This document shows, piece after piece, positions 10,201-20,700 of a DNA stretch of 64,000 nucleotides (its first letter is position 1; each line of letters begins with the position of its first letter). The translations under genes were made by a program, and so were the position numbers. The notes beneath the pieces were generated by a model. It saw nothing but the letters and a program-made list of their open reading frames with translations, was not told where the DNA came from and did not search any database. Source of the DNA: Flammeovirga kamogawensis (lineage in GTDB: Bacteria; Bacteroidota; Bacteroidia; Cytophagales; Flammeovirgaceae); assembly GCF_018736065.1 (NCBI RefSeq), contig NZ_CP076128.1, positions 4,093,001 through 4,157,000 of the forward strand, written 5' to 3'.

Positions 10201-13200
10201 GCTGAGACAACAGATATGTCTCAGGTCATTGAAGAAAAATTACGTCAGAAACAAAATTCAGCTTCCATGGCAGAGAAGGCAGTATTGGATCAAATCCAAG
10301 CGGATATTCAACGTTTAACAGAACAACAATCTCGTATTGAGCAAATGTTGTCATCGTTGTTCAACATGCAAACAAATAACCAATTGGAATCGGCAGCGGC
10401 TCCAGTTCAACAACAAATTGCATCACCAGTTGAAACACCAGTAGCTCCTGCTCCAGTAGCAGCAGCACCTGTAACGCCAACTCCAGCACCAGTAGTAGAA
10501 ACACCAGCAGCAGGTGGCGTATCTAATGCAGAAATTGAAGCATCATTATTAGTAGTGATTGCAGAGAAGACGGGTTACCCATCAGAAATGTTGGAAATGG
10601 AAATGGACATGGAAGCAGACTTAGGTATCGACTCAATTAAAAGAGTAGAGATCTTCGGTGCTATGACGGAAGCTAATCCATCAGTTCAAGGAGTAGATCC
10701 ACAAGAATTAGCTGAATTAAGAACTTTAGCTCAAATTGCTGAGTATATTTCAGGAAAAGCAGGCGCTACATCAGCACCTGCAGCAGCACCTGCTCCAGTA
10801 GCGGCGGAACCTGTAACGCCAACTCCAGCACCAGTAGCAGTAACACCAGCAGCGGGTGGCGTAACAAATGCAGAAATCGAAGCATCATTATTAGTAGTGA
10901 TTGCAGAGAAGACGGGTTACCCATCAGAAATGTTGGAAATGGAAATGGATATGGAAGCAGACTTAGGTATCGACTCAATTAAAAGAGTAGAGATCTTCGG
11001 TGCTATGACAGAAGCAAATCCATCAGTTCAAGGAGTAGATCCACAAGAATTAGCTGAATTAAGAACTTTAGCTCAAATTGCTGAATACATTTCAGGAAAA
11101 GCGGGTGCAACATCAGCACCTGCAGCAGCTCCTGCTCCAGTAGCAGCAGCACCTGTAACGCCAACTCCAGCACCAGTAGTTGAGACACCATCAGCAGGTG
11201 GCGTAACAAATGCAGAAATTGAAGCATCATTATTAGTAGTGATTGCAGAGAAGACGGGTTACCCATCAGAAATGTTGGAAATGGAAATGGATATGGAAGC
11301 AGACTTAGGTATCGACTCAATTAAAAGAGTAGAGATCTTCGGTGCTATGACAGAAGCAAATCCATCAGTTCAAGGAGTAGATCCACAAGAATTAGCTGAA
11401 TTAAGAACTTTAGCTCAAATTGCTGAATACATTTCAGGAAAAGCGGGTGCAACATCAGCACCTGCAGCAGCTCCTGCTCCAGTAGCAGCAGCACCTGTAA
11501 CGCCAACTCCAGCACCAGTAGTTGAGACACCATCAGCAGGTGGCGTAACAAATGCAGAAATTGAAGCATCATTATTAGTAGTGATTGCAGAGAAGACGGG
11601 TTACCCATCAGAAATGTTGGAAATGGAAATGGATATGGAAGCAGACTTAGGTATCGACTCAATTAAAAGAGTAGAGATCTTCGGTGCTATGACAGAAGCA
11701 AATCCATCAGTTCAAGGAGTAGATCCACAAGAATTAGCAGAGTTAAGAACTTTAGCTCAAATTGCAGAATACATTTCAGGTAAAGCAGGCGCAACATCAG
11801 CACCTGCAGCAGCTCCTGCTCCAGTAGCGGCAGCACCAGTAGCAGCAACACCAGCAGCGGGTGGTGTAACAAATGCAGAAATTGAAGCATCACTTTTAGA
11901 AGTAATTGCAGAGAAGACGGGTTACCCATCAGAAATGTTGGAAATGGAAATGGATATGGAAGCAGATTTAGGTATCGACTCAATTAAAAGAGTAGAGATC
12001 TTCGGTGCTATGACAGAAGCAAATCCATCAGTTCAAGGAGTAGATCCACAAGAACTTGCAGAACTGCGAACGCTCGCCCAGATTGCTGAGTATATCTCAG
12101 GTAAAGCAGGCGCAACTACAAGTTCTACGGAACTTGAAAAAAAAAAGTCTACTAAGCAGTTAGAAGAAGTAATTGTAGAAGATCACACGTCATTTGTTTC
12201 AGGAAACTATGACCGTGTACCACGTTCTTCTGTTCAAGTTAAATATATTCCCGAGCCAGATCAGTTGGTTATCGATAACGATGCAAATGCATGGACAGTC
12301 ATGACAAACGATGGCTCGGGATTATCTGTTTCTTTAGCACAAGAATTATTGGCTGAAGGCAGAAATGTAGCGGTATTGACAATGCCATCAAGTTTGGTTC
12401 GCCAAGCGGCAGTAACTTTACCACAAGGAGCAAAAGAGCTTCAATTATCAGATGTTTCTGATGATGCAATTAAAAGTGCTTTAGCACAAATCGGAGGAGT
12501 AGATCAGTTTATTTATGTTCACCCTCACTTCCGTTTTCCTTTAGGACAATGGGGTATGCATTTCGATAAAGAAAAAGAATTATTGAAATCAGCGTATTTG
12601 TTAGCAAAACACTTGAAGCCGTCGTTAAACGATTACGCGGCTAAATCTACAAGAGCTTCTTTCATGACAGTAACTCGTTTAGAAGGAGCATTTGGTACTA
12701 AGAACCCAGGAAATGTATCTGTGATTGGTGGAGGCTTGTTTGGTCTTACAAAATCAATGAACCTAGAATGGACGAATGTATTCTGTAGAGCGGTAGACTT
12801 GTCATCTCAATTAAAAGCAGAAGTAGCTGCAAAGAAAGTAATTGCAGAATTGAAAGATGCAGATGTTACTACAACTGAAACAGCTTACAATGACGAAGGA
12901 AAACGTTTTACGCTTCAAGCGGTTGTAGAACCTCATAAAGCAGGAACGGTAAGAACTTCTAGTATTACTTCAGAAAGCGTTTTCTTGGTAACAGGTGGTG
13001 CAAAAGGTGTAACAGCAGATTGTGTTCGAGCAATGGCGAAAACGTACAAATCTAAATTTATTTTAGTTGGTAGATCGGCATTGACAGATTCAGAACCTGC
13101 ATGGGCACAAGGTGTGGCAGACGAGCCAGCACTTAAACGTAATGCAATGATGGCCTTAAAAGAAGCTGGAGAGAAACCACTTCCAAAGGCAATAAATAAA

Positions 13201-14664
13201 ATGGTAGGTGCGGTACTTTCTCAAAGAGAAATCCAAGAGAATTTAGCGTATATCGAAAGTGTAGGAGCAAAAGCATATTACACTGCAGCTGACGTAACAA
13301 ATGCAGAAGCATTAAAAGCAGCAGTTGAACCAATAGTAGCACAAGCAGGTAAGATAACTGGTATTATCCATGGTGCAGGAAGATTGGCAGATAAGCTAAT
13401 CGAAAACAAAACAGCAACAGACTTCGATAATGTATATGATGTAAAGATTTCAGGACTATTGGCCGCAGTAGCAGCAGGTAGCATTCATGACATCAAACAC
13501 GTAGTATTGTTCTCTTCTGTAGCAGGTTTCTATGGTAATGTTGGTCAATCAGATTATGCAATGGCCAATGAAGTATTGAACAGAGTAGCTCATTTATTTA
13601 AGAAAAACCATCCAGATGTTCATATCGCCTCTATTAACTGGGGAGCATGGGATGCAGGAATGGTAAGTGGTGAGTTAAAGAAAATGTTCGAAGCTTACGG
13701 TGTAGCATTAGTTCCTTCTGAAGAAGGTCCGGTTGCAATGGTAGATCAATTAAGTGATGCCTTTGCAGATCAGCCTCAAGTGATATTAGGTGGTACTTTA
13801 CCATTAGCAAAAGCAGATTTATCAGGTGATTTAAAAACATATACGGTAAAGAGGAATATGACGGAGGAGAAAAATCCTTTCTTACAACATCATATGATTC
13901 AAGGAAACGCAGTGCTTCCTATCGTAAATGCATCAACTTGGATGGTACAAACAGCTACTGATTTATATCCTGGCTTTAACATTCAACGTGTTGATAATGC
14001 GAAACTTTTCAAAGGAATCGTATTTGATGGTAAGCAAGCGGAAGATTACACTATTACAGTAAAAGAGACATCAAAATCAGAAGATACTGTAACTATGACA
14101 GTGAATGTCTCTAGCAATAATGGTGGAAAACTTCCCTTGAACCATTACCAAACACAAATCACTTTAACTTCTAAAGGAGTTGAAGCTCCTGTAGTTGCAT
14201 TGCCTAATACAAGTGCAGCTCCAGCAGTAGCAGATGCTTCTTCGGTATATACAGATGGAACGTTGTTTCATGGTTCAGATTTCAACGGAATCAAATCGAT
14301 TCTAGAAATGAACGAAAAAAACATGGTGTTCTTATGTGAGCATGATGGGGTAACAGAAGAACGTCAGGGACAGGTACCTGTTAAAAAGGTAAACCCTTAC
14401 TTGATGGACATTATGTATCAAGGAGCAGTCGTTTGGGTACGTCGTTTCCATGGTGCAGCAAGTTTACCTTTAAGTACTGAATATGTAGAGATCTTCGATG
14501 CTCTTCCTTTTGGAAAGCCGTTCTACGTTCAAATCGAAGTGAAAAAAGCAGATGACTTCTCAATGGTTTCTGATATCACAGCCTATGATGCAGAAACTGG
14601 AAAAGTTTATATGAAAAGTTATGGCGCAGCAATGACAATCAGTCGTGAGCTAACTTGGTCATAA
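7261..14664 (+). CDS. pfaA: PUFA synthase subunit PfaA (KS-MAT-5xACP-KR-DH')
   Basis: A 2467-residue iterative polyketide-type synthase that builds long-chain PUFAs from acetyl and malonyl units. Domains in order: ketosynthase at about 8-460, with Cys216 in DAACAASL and the two catalytic His motifs (EAHGTGTG, GSVKSQIGHT); malonyl transferase at about 590-900, with FAGQGSQ and Ser689 in GHSYGE; five acyl carrier proteins, each with LGIDSIKR, carrying phosphopantetheine on Ser1125, 1239, 1353, 1467 and 1574; ketoreductase from about 1905 with VTGGAKGV and Tyr2099 in SDYAMANE; and a C-terminal hot-dog dehydratase-like unit starting NPFLQHH. This is the PfaA order, with the terminal DH' also seen in the myxobacterial version. 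It leads a three-gene operon. Its ACPs need a phosphopantetheinyl transferase that is not in this window. Confidence 0.95.
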   Translation: MKDTNQLLKKTPVAIVGMASCFADSENLEKYWENIIQGVDCIKEVPDDRWKISDYYDPDPFAEDKTYCKVGGFIPKIDFNPMEFGLPPNILEVTDASQLLGLAVAKDALTDAGYAPGSEELKSEVKERTGVILGVGGGQKLIIPLTARLQYPIWRRALESMGMPEEQIAVAIEKMKAAFVPWTENSFPGLLGNVISGRIANRFDFGGINSVVDAACAASLSAIKMAVSELIEKRADMMVTGGVDTDNSPFMYMSFSKTPAFSRKGSIRPFDHESDGMLIGEGVGMMVMKRLEDAERDGDKIYAVINGIGGSSDGRYKSVYAPRPSGQALAMDRAYEEAGYDASTVGLIEAHGTGTGAGDASEGESMKMVFGKNSDRLNHIALGSVKSQIGHTKAAAGAAGMIKAALSLHHKILPGTINVTKPNPKVNIETSPLYINNETRPWFQKDSATPLRAGVSAFGFGGVNLHFSLEEYKPTPKAQYRVHNIHKQWLLTDVTSSALVALVQKHIAGLKGDNAKAYYKEVSATAFAESIPDGQPRVGFVASSIEDTLKKLEAFASGIAKDANVAEWKNPILNVWYRNAAYNGKNNVAALFAGQGSQYVNMGGEIAWSFPDVRDVFVKANETFEASNKSPLTETVYPIPVFSDEERKQQQATLTATENAQPAIGALSVGMYHILKNAGFNASFFAGHSYGELSALYASGAIDLATFLTLSKERGQAMSAQAGVDAGTMMAVKADVVAVQPYIGKYKNVQVANINSGTQVILGGAVNELTALKAELKAAGLLATILPVSAAFHTPFVGHASKPFAAVIDNANIVAPKGKLYSNTLGTAYPAQPQFIKETLKRHILSPVLFKDQIEKMYQEGARVFVEFGPKNILSNLTSEILAGKDHQVISLNANAKKNSEVQLREAAVQLAVMGIALQNFDPYARPVQAAGAKSKMNVQISGTNYLTPAFKKRYQDILEKGGKVLAKKAPLVEEIETVIAETTDMSQVIEEKLRQKQNSASMAEKAVLDQIQADIQRLTEQQSRIEQMLSSLFNMQTNNQLESAAAPVQQQIASPVETPVAPAPVAAAPVTPTPAPVVETPAAGGVSNAEIEASLLVVIAEKTGYPSEMLEMEMDMEADLGIDSIKRVEIFGAMTEANPSVQGVDPQELAELRTLAQIAEYISGKAGATSAPAAAPAPVAAEPVTPTPAPVAVTPAAGGVTNAEIEASLLVVIAEKTGYPSEMLEMEMDMEADLGIDSIKRVEIFGAMTEANPSVQGVDPQELAELRTLAQIAEYISGKAGATSAPAAAPAPVAAAPVTPTPAPVVETPSAGGVTNAEIEASLLVVIAEKTGYPSEMLEMEMDMEADLGIDSIKRVEIFGAMTEANPSVQGVDPQELAELRTLAQIAEYISGKAGATSAPAAAPAPVAAAPVTPTPAPVVETPSAGGVTNAEIEASLLVVIAEKTGYPSEMLEMEMDMEADLGIDSIKRVEIFGAMTEANPSVQGVDPQELAELRTLAQIAEYISGKAGATSAPAAAPAPVAAAPVAATPAAGGVTNAEIEASLLEVIAEKTGYPSEMLEMEMDMEADLGIDSIKRVEIFGAMTEANPSVQGVDPQELAELRTLAQIAEYISGKAGATTSSTELEKKKSTKQLEEVIVEDHTSFVSGNYDRVPRSSVQVKYIPEPDQLVIDNDANAWTVMTNDGSGLSVSLAQELLAEGRNVAVLTMPSSLVRQAAVTLPQGAKELQLSDVSDDAIKSALAQIGGVDQFIYVHPHFRFPLGQWGMHFDKEKELLKSAYLLAKHLKPSLNDYAAKSTRASFMTVTRLEGAFGTKNPGNVSVIGGGLFGLTKSMNLEWTNVFCRAVDLSSQLKAEVAAKKVIAELKDADVTTTETAYNDEGKRFTLQAVVEPHKAGTVRTSSITSESVFLVTGGAKGVTADCVRAMAKTYKSKFILVGRSALTDSEPAWAQGVADEPALKRNAMMALKEAGEKPLPKAINKMVGAVLSQREIQENLAYIESVGAKAYYTAADVTNAEALKAAVEPIVAQAGKITGIIHGAGRLADKLIENKTATDFDNVYDVKISGLLAAVAAGSIHDIKHVVLFSSVAGFYGNVGQSDYAMANEVLNRVAHLFKKNHPDVHIASINWGAWDAGMVSGELKKMFEAYGVALVPSEEGPVAMVDQLSDAFADQPQVILGGTLPLAKADLSGDLKTYTVKRNMTEEKNPFLQHHMIQGNAVLPIVNASTWMVQTATDLYPGFNIQRVDNAKLFKGIVFDGKQAEDYTITVKETSKSEDTVTMTVNVSSNNGGKLPLNHYQTQITLTSKGVEAPVVALPNTSAAPAVADASSVYTDGTLFHGSDFNGIKSILEMNEKNMVFLCEHDGVTEERQGQVPVKKVNPYLMDIMYQGAVVWVRRFHGAASLPLSTEYVEIFDALPFGKPFYVQIEVKKADDFSMVSDITAYDAETGKVYMKSYGAAMTISRELTWS
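10510..12115 (+). repeat. Tandem repeat coding for five acyl carrier proteins in PfaA
   Basis: Four units of 342, 342, 342 and 321 bp and a final partial unit each encode an ACP plus an Ala/Pro/Val-rich linker. The LGIDS codons begin at 10621, 10963, 11305, 11647 and 11968. Copies two to four are nearly identical in DNA, with a run of about 500 bp (from about 10880) identical to the sequence 342 bp further on. Silent positions have not diverged, which points to recent duplication or gene conversion. Confidence 0.95.
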
Positions 14665-14669
14665 CCACA

Positions 14670-14714
14670 TTCATCAAAATAGGGGACGTAGTTAGCTGCG
14701 TCCCCATTGATGAA
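14670..14714 (+). promoter_or_regulatory. Intercistronic stem-loop between pfaA and the pfaC-like gene
   Basis: An outer helix TTCATCAA/TTGATGAA (14670-14677 with 14707-14714) encloses an inner ten-pair helix GGGGACGTAG/CTGCGTCCCC with a TTAG loop. It starts 6 bases after the pfaA stop and ends 14 bases before the next ATG. No T-run follows, so it is not a simple terminator. It may protect mRNA ends, guide processing or tune expression of the downstream gene. Confidence 0.7.
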
Positions 14715-14728
14715 AAATAAGATATGCA

Positions 14729-17700
14729 ATGAGCAAAAAAGATAAAATAGCAGTCATTGGTATGGGAGGTTTATTCCCAGGATCAGACTCATTAGATACA
14801 TTCTGGAATAATCTACTGGATAATAAAGATCTAGTTACGCTTTCTGATGATGAAACGTTTGGACAATCTCCAGAACGTTTATATCATACAGAAAAAGGAA
14901 AACTAGATAAGTGTTATGCATTAAGAGGTGGATATGTTCGAGATTTTCAATTTGATCCTTCTGGATATAAATTGGATGCCAACTTACTAACAAAACAAGA
15001 CGATCAATTTAAATGGTCGTTGTATGTAGCACAACAAGCATTAAAAGACAGTGGTTACTGGCAAAACACACAAGGTAAAAATTGTGGTGTTATTGTGGGT
15101 AACTTATCATTCCCAACAAGAAGATCACGCCAAGTATTAGCGCCAATCTATGCAGATATGGCAAGTACTGTGATTACAGAATTAACGGGAGAAAATATTC
15201 AAATTCCTTTTGCAAATACAACTTACGAAGCCAACATTCACGAAACGTTATTGACTAATTCTCCTTCAGCATTAATTGCTCAAGCAACAGGATTAACGTC
15301 AACAAACTATTCTTTGGATGCTGCATGTGCTTCTAGTTTATATGCAATTAAATTAGCCATTGACGAATTACAATTAGGAAAAGCTGACATGATGTTAGCA
15401 GGTGCTGTAAGTGGTGCCGATCCGTTGTTTATTCAGATGGGCTTTTCTTATTTCCACGCTTATGCAAGAATGAATGAAAAGTCAGCACCTTTAGATAATA
15501 CTTCTGGTGGCTTGATTTCTTCTGAAGGTGCAGGTATGGTGGTGTTAAAACGCTTAAGCGATGCACAACGTGATGGAGATAAGATTTTAGCAGTTGTAGA
15601 TGGTGTAGGTTTATCAAATGATGGTAAAGGAAAGTTCTTATTAAGTCCAAACCCAAAAGGACAAAAGTTAGCTTTTGAAAGAGCTTACGAAGGAACAAAC
15701 TTAACACCTGCAGAAATTGATTACCTAGAGTGTCATGCAACAGGTACTCCATTAGGAGATACAACAGAAATTGATTCTATCAGTAATTTCTTTGCTCAAG
15801 ATACTGTTAGACCTCCTTTCTTAGGGTCGGTGAAATCTAATATGGGACACCTTTTAACAGCTGCCGGAATGACGGGAATGTTAAAGGTGATTATAGCCAT
15901 GCAAAAGAAGTTTATTCCAGCAACAATTAAGATTGAAGGAGCTGTTCATTCTACAGATCAGAAAGTAGGAAAAGAGCAGATCATGTTGGAAAATTCTGCT
16001 TGGCCACAAAAAGGAGAGCGTCCTCATGCAGGAATTAACGCTTTTGGTTTTGGTGGTACAAATGCACACATGATTTTATCTGCTTATAACGCAGAGGAAA
16101 AAGTAGAAAAAGAAAAAATTAGTTCGCCTAAACAACCAATGTCTATTGTAGGTATGGATCTTCATTTTGGAGGTTGTGCTACGGTAGAAGATTTCTATTT
16201 GGCTTTATACCAAGGAGAACAATTCTTTAAAGGACTTCCGGCTAACCGTTGGAAGGGAATGGAAGAATTGGAAACGTTGAAGAAAGGTTTAGGTTTAGAA
16301 GATATAAAAGGTATTCAAGGGGCATGGTTAGAAGAGTTTGATTTAGATATCTTACGCTTTAAAATTCAGCCGAAAGAAGCCGAACGTTTAACGTTACAAC
16401 AAACGTTGATGCTTACTGTTGCCGATAGAGCATTGCACGATGCAGGTTTAACAGGAGCACAAGGAAAAGGAGCCAACATTGCGGTACTTACTGCTATGGA
16501 ATCAGAATTAGAAATTCATCACCGTATGGGTAGATGGGATCTTATCTGGCAAGTAGAAGAAGCATTGAAGATGGCAGGTTTAGAAATGGATGTTGAGAAA
16601 AAAGCATCACTTTCTGACGTGTTGAAAAACACTGTTTTTGAAGCATTCGAAGATCATTCTCCTTCAGAACATACAGGCTTTATTGGTAATATCATTTCTA
16701 GTAGAGTTTCAGCATTGTGGGATTTTACAGGACCATCATTTACAATTTCTTCTAATGAAAATGCAGTATATAAAGCATTGGATGTAGCAAGAAATATGTT
16801 AGCACTAGGAGAGGTTGATGCTGTAGTATTGGGTGCTATTGATTTAGCAGGTAGCATGGAAGGTGTATTGAGCCGTCATGTTAAGAACCCAGTAAATACA
16901 GGCGATGTTTCTTTAGGATGGAACACTGAAACAAACGGATGGAATGTTGGTGAAGGTGCTGGTGCAATTGTTATTAAAAGAGCAGAAGATGCGAAAGAAG
17001 ATCGTGTGTATGCACAAATTGATGACATTGCGATTGTTCAATCTGAAATCTCTTCTATTAGAGGCGAAATAACTGCTGCAGCTGTTAAAAAAGGTGCAAC
17101 AGAAATTTTATCAAATAATAATTTAGATGCTTCTGATATTGGTTTATTAGAAGTTTCTGCAAGTGGTATAGCAGTAGAAGATCAGGCAGAGATCGAAGGT
17201 TTAACTTCGGTATATAAATCAGAAAATGGAAAATTGACCACCGCTTTAGGTTCTAGTAAATCTACAGTGGGACATACTTTCTCTGCATCTGGTATTGCTT
17301 CGATTATTCGATCAGCTTTAGCTTTATACCATAGATTTATTCCTGCAACTCCGCAATGGACAGGACCTAAATCTGAAGATAAATTTACAGGTACATCTTT
17401 CTTTGTTCCTAATGTATCTATGCCTTGGGTTGTAGAAGAAGGAAAAGAAGATTTACGTGCAGCAATTAGTGGTTTGGCAAGTGATGGTTCTTCTGCACAT
17501 GTATTGATGTCGGAAGCTTCTCATCCAACGGTAGAAGAACGCAGCCCTTACTTAGCAAAAGGAGGAGAGCGTTTATTCCCTGTTTCTATTACTAGTCCTG
17601 GTGCAATAAATCATCAATTATTGGCTGTATTGACAGATGTTGAGACAGTTGGTTTTAATGAGACATCGGACAAGCTTTGTGAAACATTTGATCAAGCTGC

Positions 17701-20700
17701 TGATATTAAAGTAATTTTTGTAGCCAAATCTGAGGACGTTTTACTACGTGATGTAGAATTCTTCCAAAAGCACATGAAAGAGGCTTACAAGAATAATGTA
17801 GTATTACAAATGCCATCAGGTAGTTACTATAACCCATCGCCGTTAGGCAAAAATGGAAAAGTAGCCCTAATGTATCCTGGTTCTGGTAGTGCGTATCAAG
17901 GTTTTGGAGCTTCTTTATTACAGATGTTCCCAAGCCTATATGATAACATTAAGGAATCGGTTAACCATCCAAACAGAGCGTTCTTTACGGAGTATTTATA
18001 CCCAAGAACTTTAAAAACACCATCTGCTGAAGAAGTGAAGTTACAAGAGCAAAATCTTGGTACTAACGCACTTCCTGTAATGGCAATTGGTTGTGCTTTC
18101 TCTGCTGCTTATACACACTTACTTCAAGATATTTTGAAGATGAAGCCAGATGCAATGGCAGGGTATAGCATGGGTGAAACTAGCGGAATGTGGTACGGAC
18201 AACAATTCTGGGATGCTCATTTAGTAGATGAGAAATTCTTAGAGTCTAACATTTTTAGTGAGGTAGTTGGCGGTGATATGACTATTCTGAGTAAAGAATG
18301 GGGATTAGATGTTGCTACAGCTAAAGCACGTTGGAGAAGCCGTTTGATTACTACAAATGCTAAAAAGCTAGGATATAAAACATTAGAAGAATGGTATAGA
18401 GAAGAAGTTGAGGGTGAATACGAAAGAGTTTATCTAACATTCATCAATACGGATTCTGAAATTATTCTTTCTGGTGATAACGATATCCTTGAAGAAATTA
18501 TGCAAAAGCATGGTTTAGCATCGGTAACGCTCACCATCAATAATGTTGTACACCATGAATTTATTCGTAGAGTATCGGATGAGTTTATTACAATGCACCA
18601 TTTACCACTGCAAAAAGAAGTGCCTTTAACAGTGTATTCTGGTGTGACTATGGCACCAATGAAAATTGATGTTGATACAATTGCTGAAAATGCAAAAGAG
18701 GTGTGTTGCCAAGAGGTAAACCTTCCGAAGCTAATCAGAAAGATGAAAGAAGATGGTCATGATATCTTTTTAGAAGTGGGGGCTAACTCTACTTGTTCAA
18801 GATGGATTGGTGAGATCTTAAAAGAAGAAAAGCATACAACAATAGCTACAGACCGTAAGGGTTCTGACTCGTTGAAAAGCTTTACTGCAATGATTGCTCA
18901 ATTACTAGGAGAGGGTGTAGCGCTTGATTTATCGGCTTACATTACAAAAACTTCTGAAAGAGGAATCAAAAGAAAGAAAATTTACAAGAGATTACATACT
19001 GGAGGAGCTCGTTTTGAAGAATTTGCCTTAACTGAACAGAACAAAGCGACTTTCCAAAATGCAACAAATAGAATTGGAGAAAGAACACCTGCATTTGCTG
19101 GTGAAGAAGCCTACGATATGTTTGCGGCAGTAGAAAAAGAACAAACAATAAATAAGATGGATAAGAATTCAACTTTAGATACTATTGAGAAGAAGGTTTC
19201 TCAGAAAATTGCTGAGAATGGCTTGGCACTTTATGATTTTGATGCACCAGACTACAGAGCGTCTAAGAAAGATGCAATCTGGAACGAGCAAGATCTACTT
19301 ACATTTGCTACTGGTAAAATTGCTGACGTATTCGGACCTGAATACTCAATTATTGATACGTACCCATGTAGAGTAATGCTACCAATGCCTCCTTACTTAT
19401 TAGTAAGTAGAGTAACAAAATTAGATGCTAAAACAAACGAGTATAAGCCATCTAGTTTAACTACTGAATACGATATCCCTTACAATTCTTGGTTTGCAAC
19501 AGACGGACAAATTCCTTGGGCAGTAGCTGTAGAATCTGGACAATGTGACCTTTTATTGATTTCTTATTTAGGAATTGATTTCCAAAACAAAGGAGAGTAC
19601 AAATACCGTCTATTAGATTGTACTTTAACTTTCTTGGATGATCTTCCTTTCGAAGGACAAACGTTACGTTATGACATTAGCATTGATAGCTATGTACGTA
19701 ATGGTAACAACTTATTATTCTTCTTCCGTTACGATTGTTATGTAGAAGATAGAATGGTATTGAAAATGCGCGGTGGTTGTGCAGGTTTCTTTAACGAAGC
19801 TGATTTATCAGTTGGACAAGGAGTAGTATTCAAGCCTTCTGAAATTGAAGAAAGAAACAACCGTAAGCAACAATTCTTTGAGCCGTTATTACACTGTAAC
19901 CAAACTACTTTTAACCAAGACGAATTACTTCGTTTAACACAAGGTGATTTAGAAGGTGTATTTGGTGCAGATTACAATAACTTAGGTAGAAACGGATCGT
20001 TACGTCTTCCTCCTAAAGATATCTTAATGTTAGATAGAATTACTGAATTAGACCTTAAAGGTGGTTCTTCAGGAATTGGTTTTATCGAAGCCGAAAAAGA
20101 TTTGAAAGCAGACGATTGGTACTTCCCATGTCACTTTAGAGATGACGAAGTGCTTGCTGGTTCTTTACAAGCAGAAGGTGGTGGACAGTTATTGCGTTTC
20201 TTAATGTTATACATGGGTATGCAACGTTTAACAAAAGATGCTCGTTTCCAACCTGTATTAGATATCCCTCAAAAAGTAAGATGTCGTAAAGAAGTAAACG
20301 CAAAAGAAGGTAAGTTAATTTACCGTATGGATGTGAAAGAAGTAGGTTTAGTTCCTGAGCCTTACGTAGTAGCTGATTTAGAAATTATCTATGACGATTT
20401 ATCTTCTGTATACTTCGAAAACTTAGGACTTCGTTTACAAGAAAAAGACAATCCTCAATACAAGAAGGATTTAGCCAATACAAATCACGGTGTGTACGTG
20501 AAGCCTGTGAATAAAGAGGTTTTACTAGACGAAGGTGACATCACTCAATTTGCATTAGGACCAGTTTCTAAATGTTTTGGTGATGAATACAAAGTATTTG
20601 ACGGTCGTTCATTATCGCGTCAACCAAACACAGATTTACAAGTAATCTCAAGAGTATTGTCAATCAGTAATGAAAGACATGATTTCTCTAACAAACCAAC

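Noticed and set aside
10766-11983. Long leucine-rich minus-strand open frames repeated in register with the ACP units
   Set aside because: They are antisense shadows of the tandem ACP repeats; their regular spacing and Leu-rich makeup follow from the coding strand, and they lack a credible start context.
10510-12115. A CRISPR-like direct repeat array
   Set aside because: The repeats are 342-bp coding units without spacers; they encode carrier proteins.
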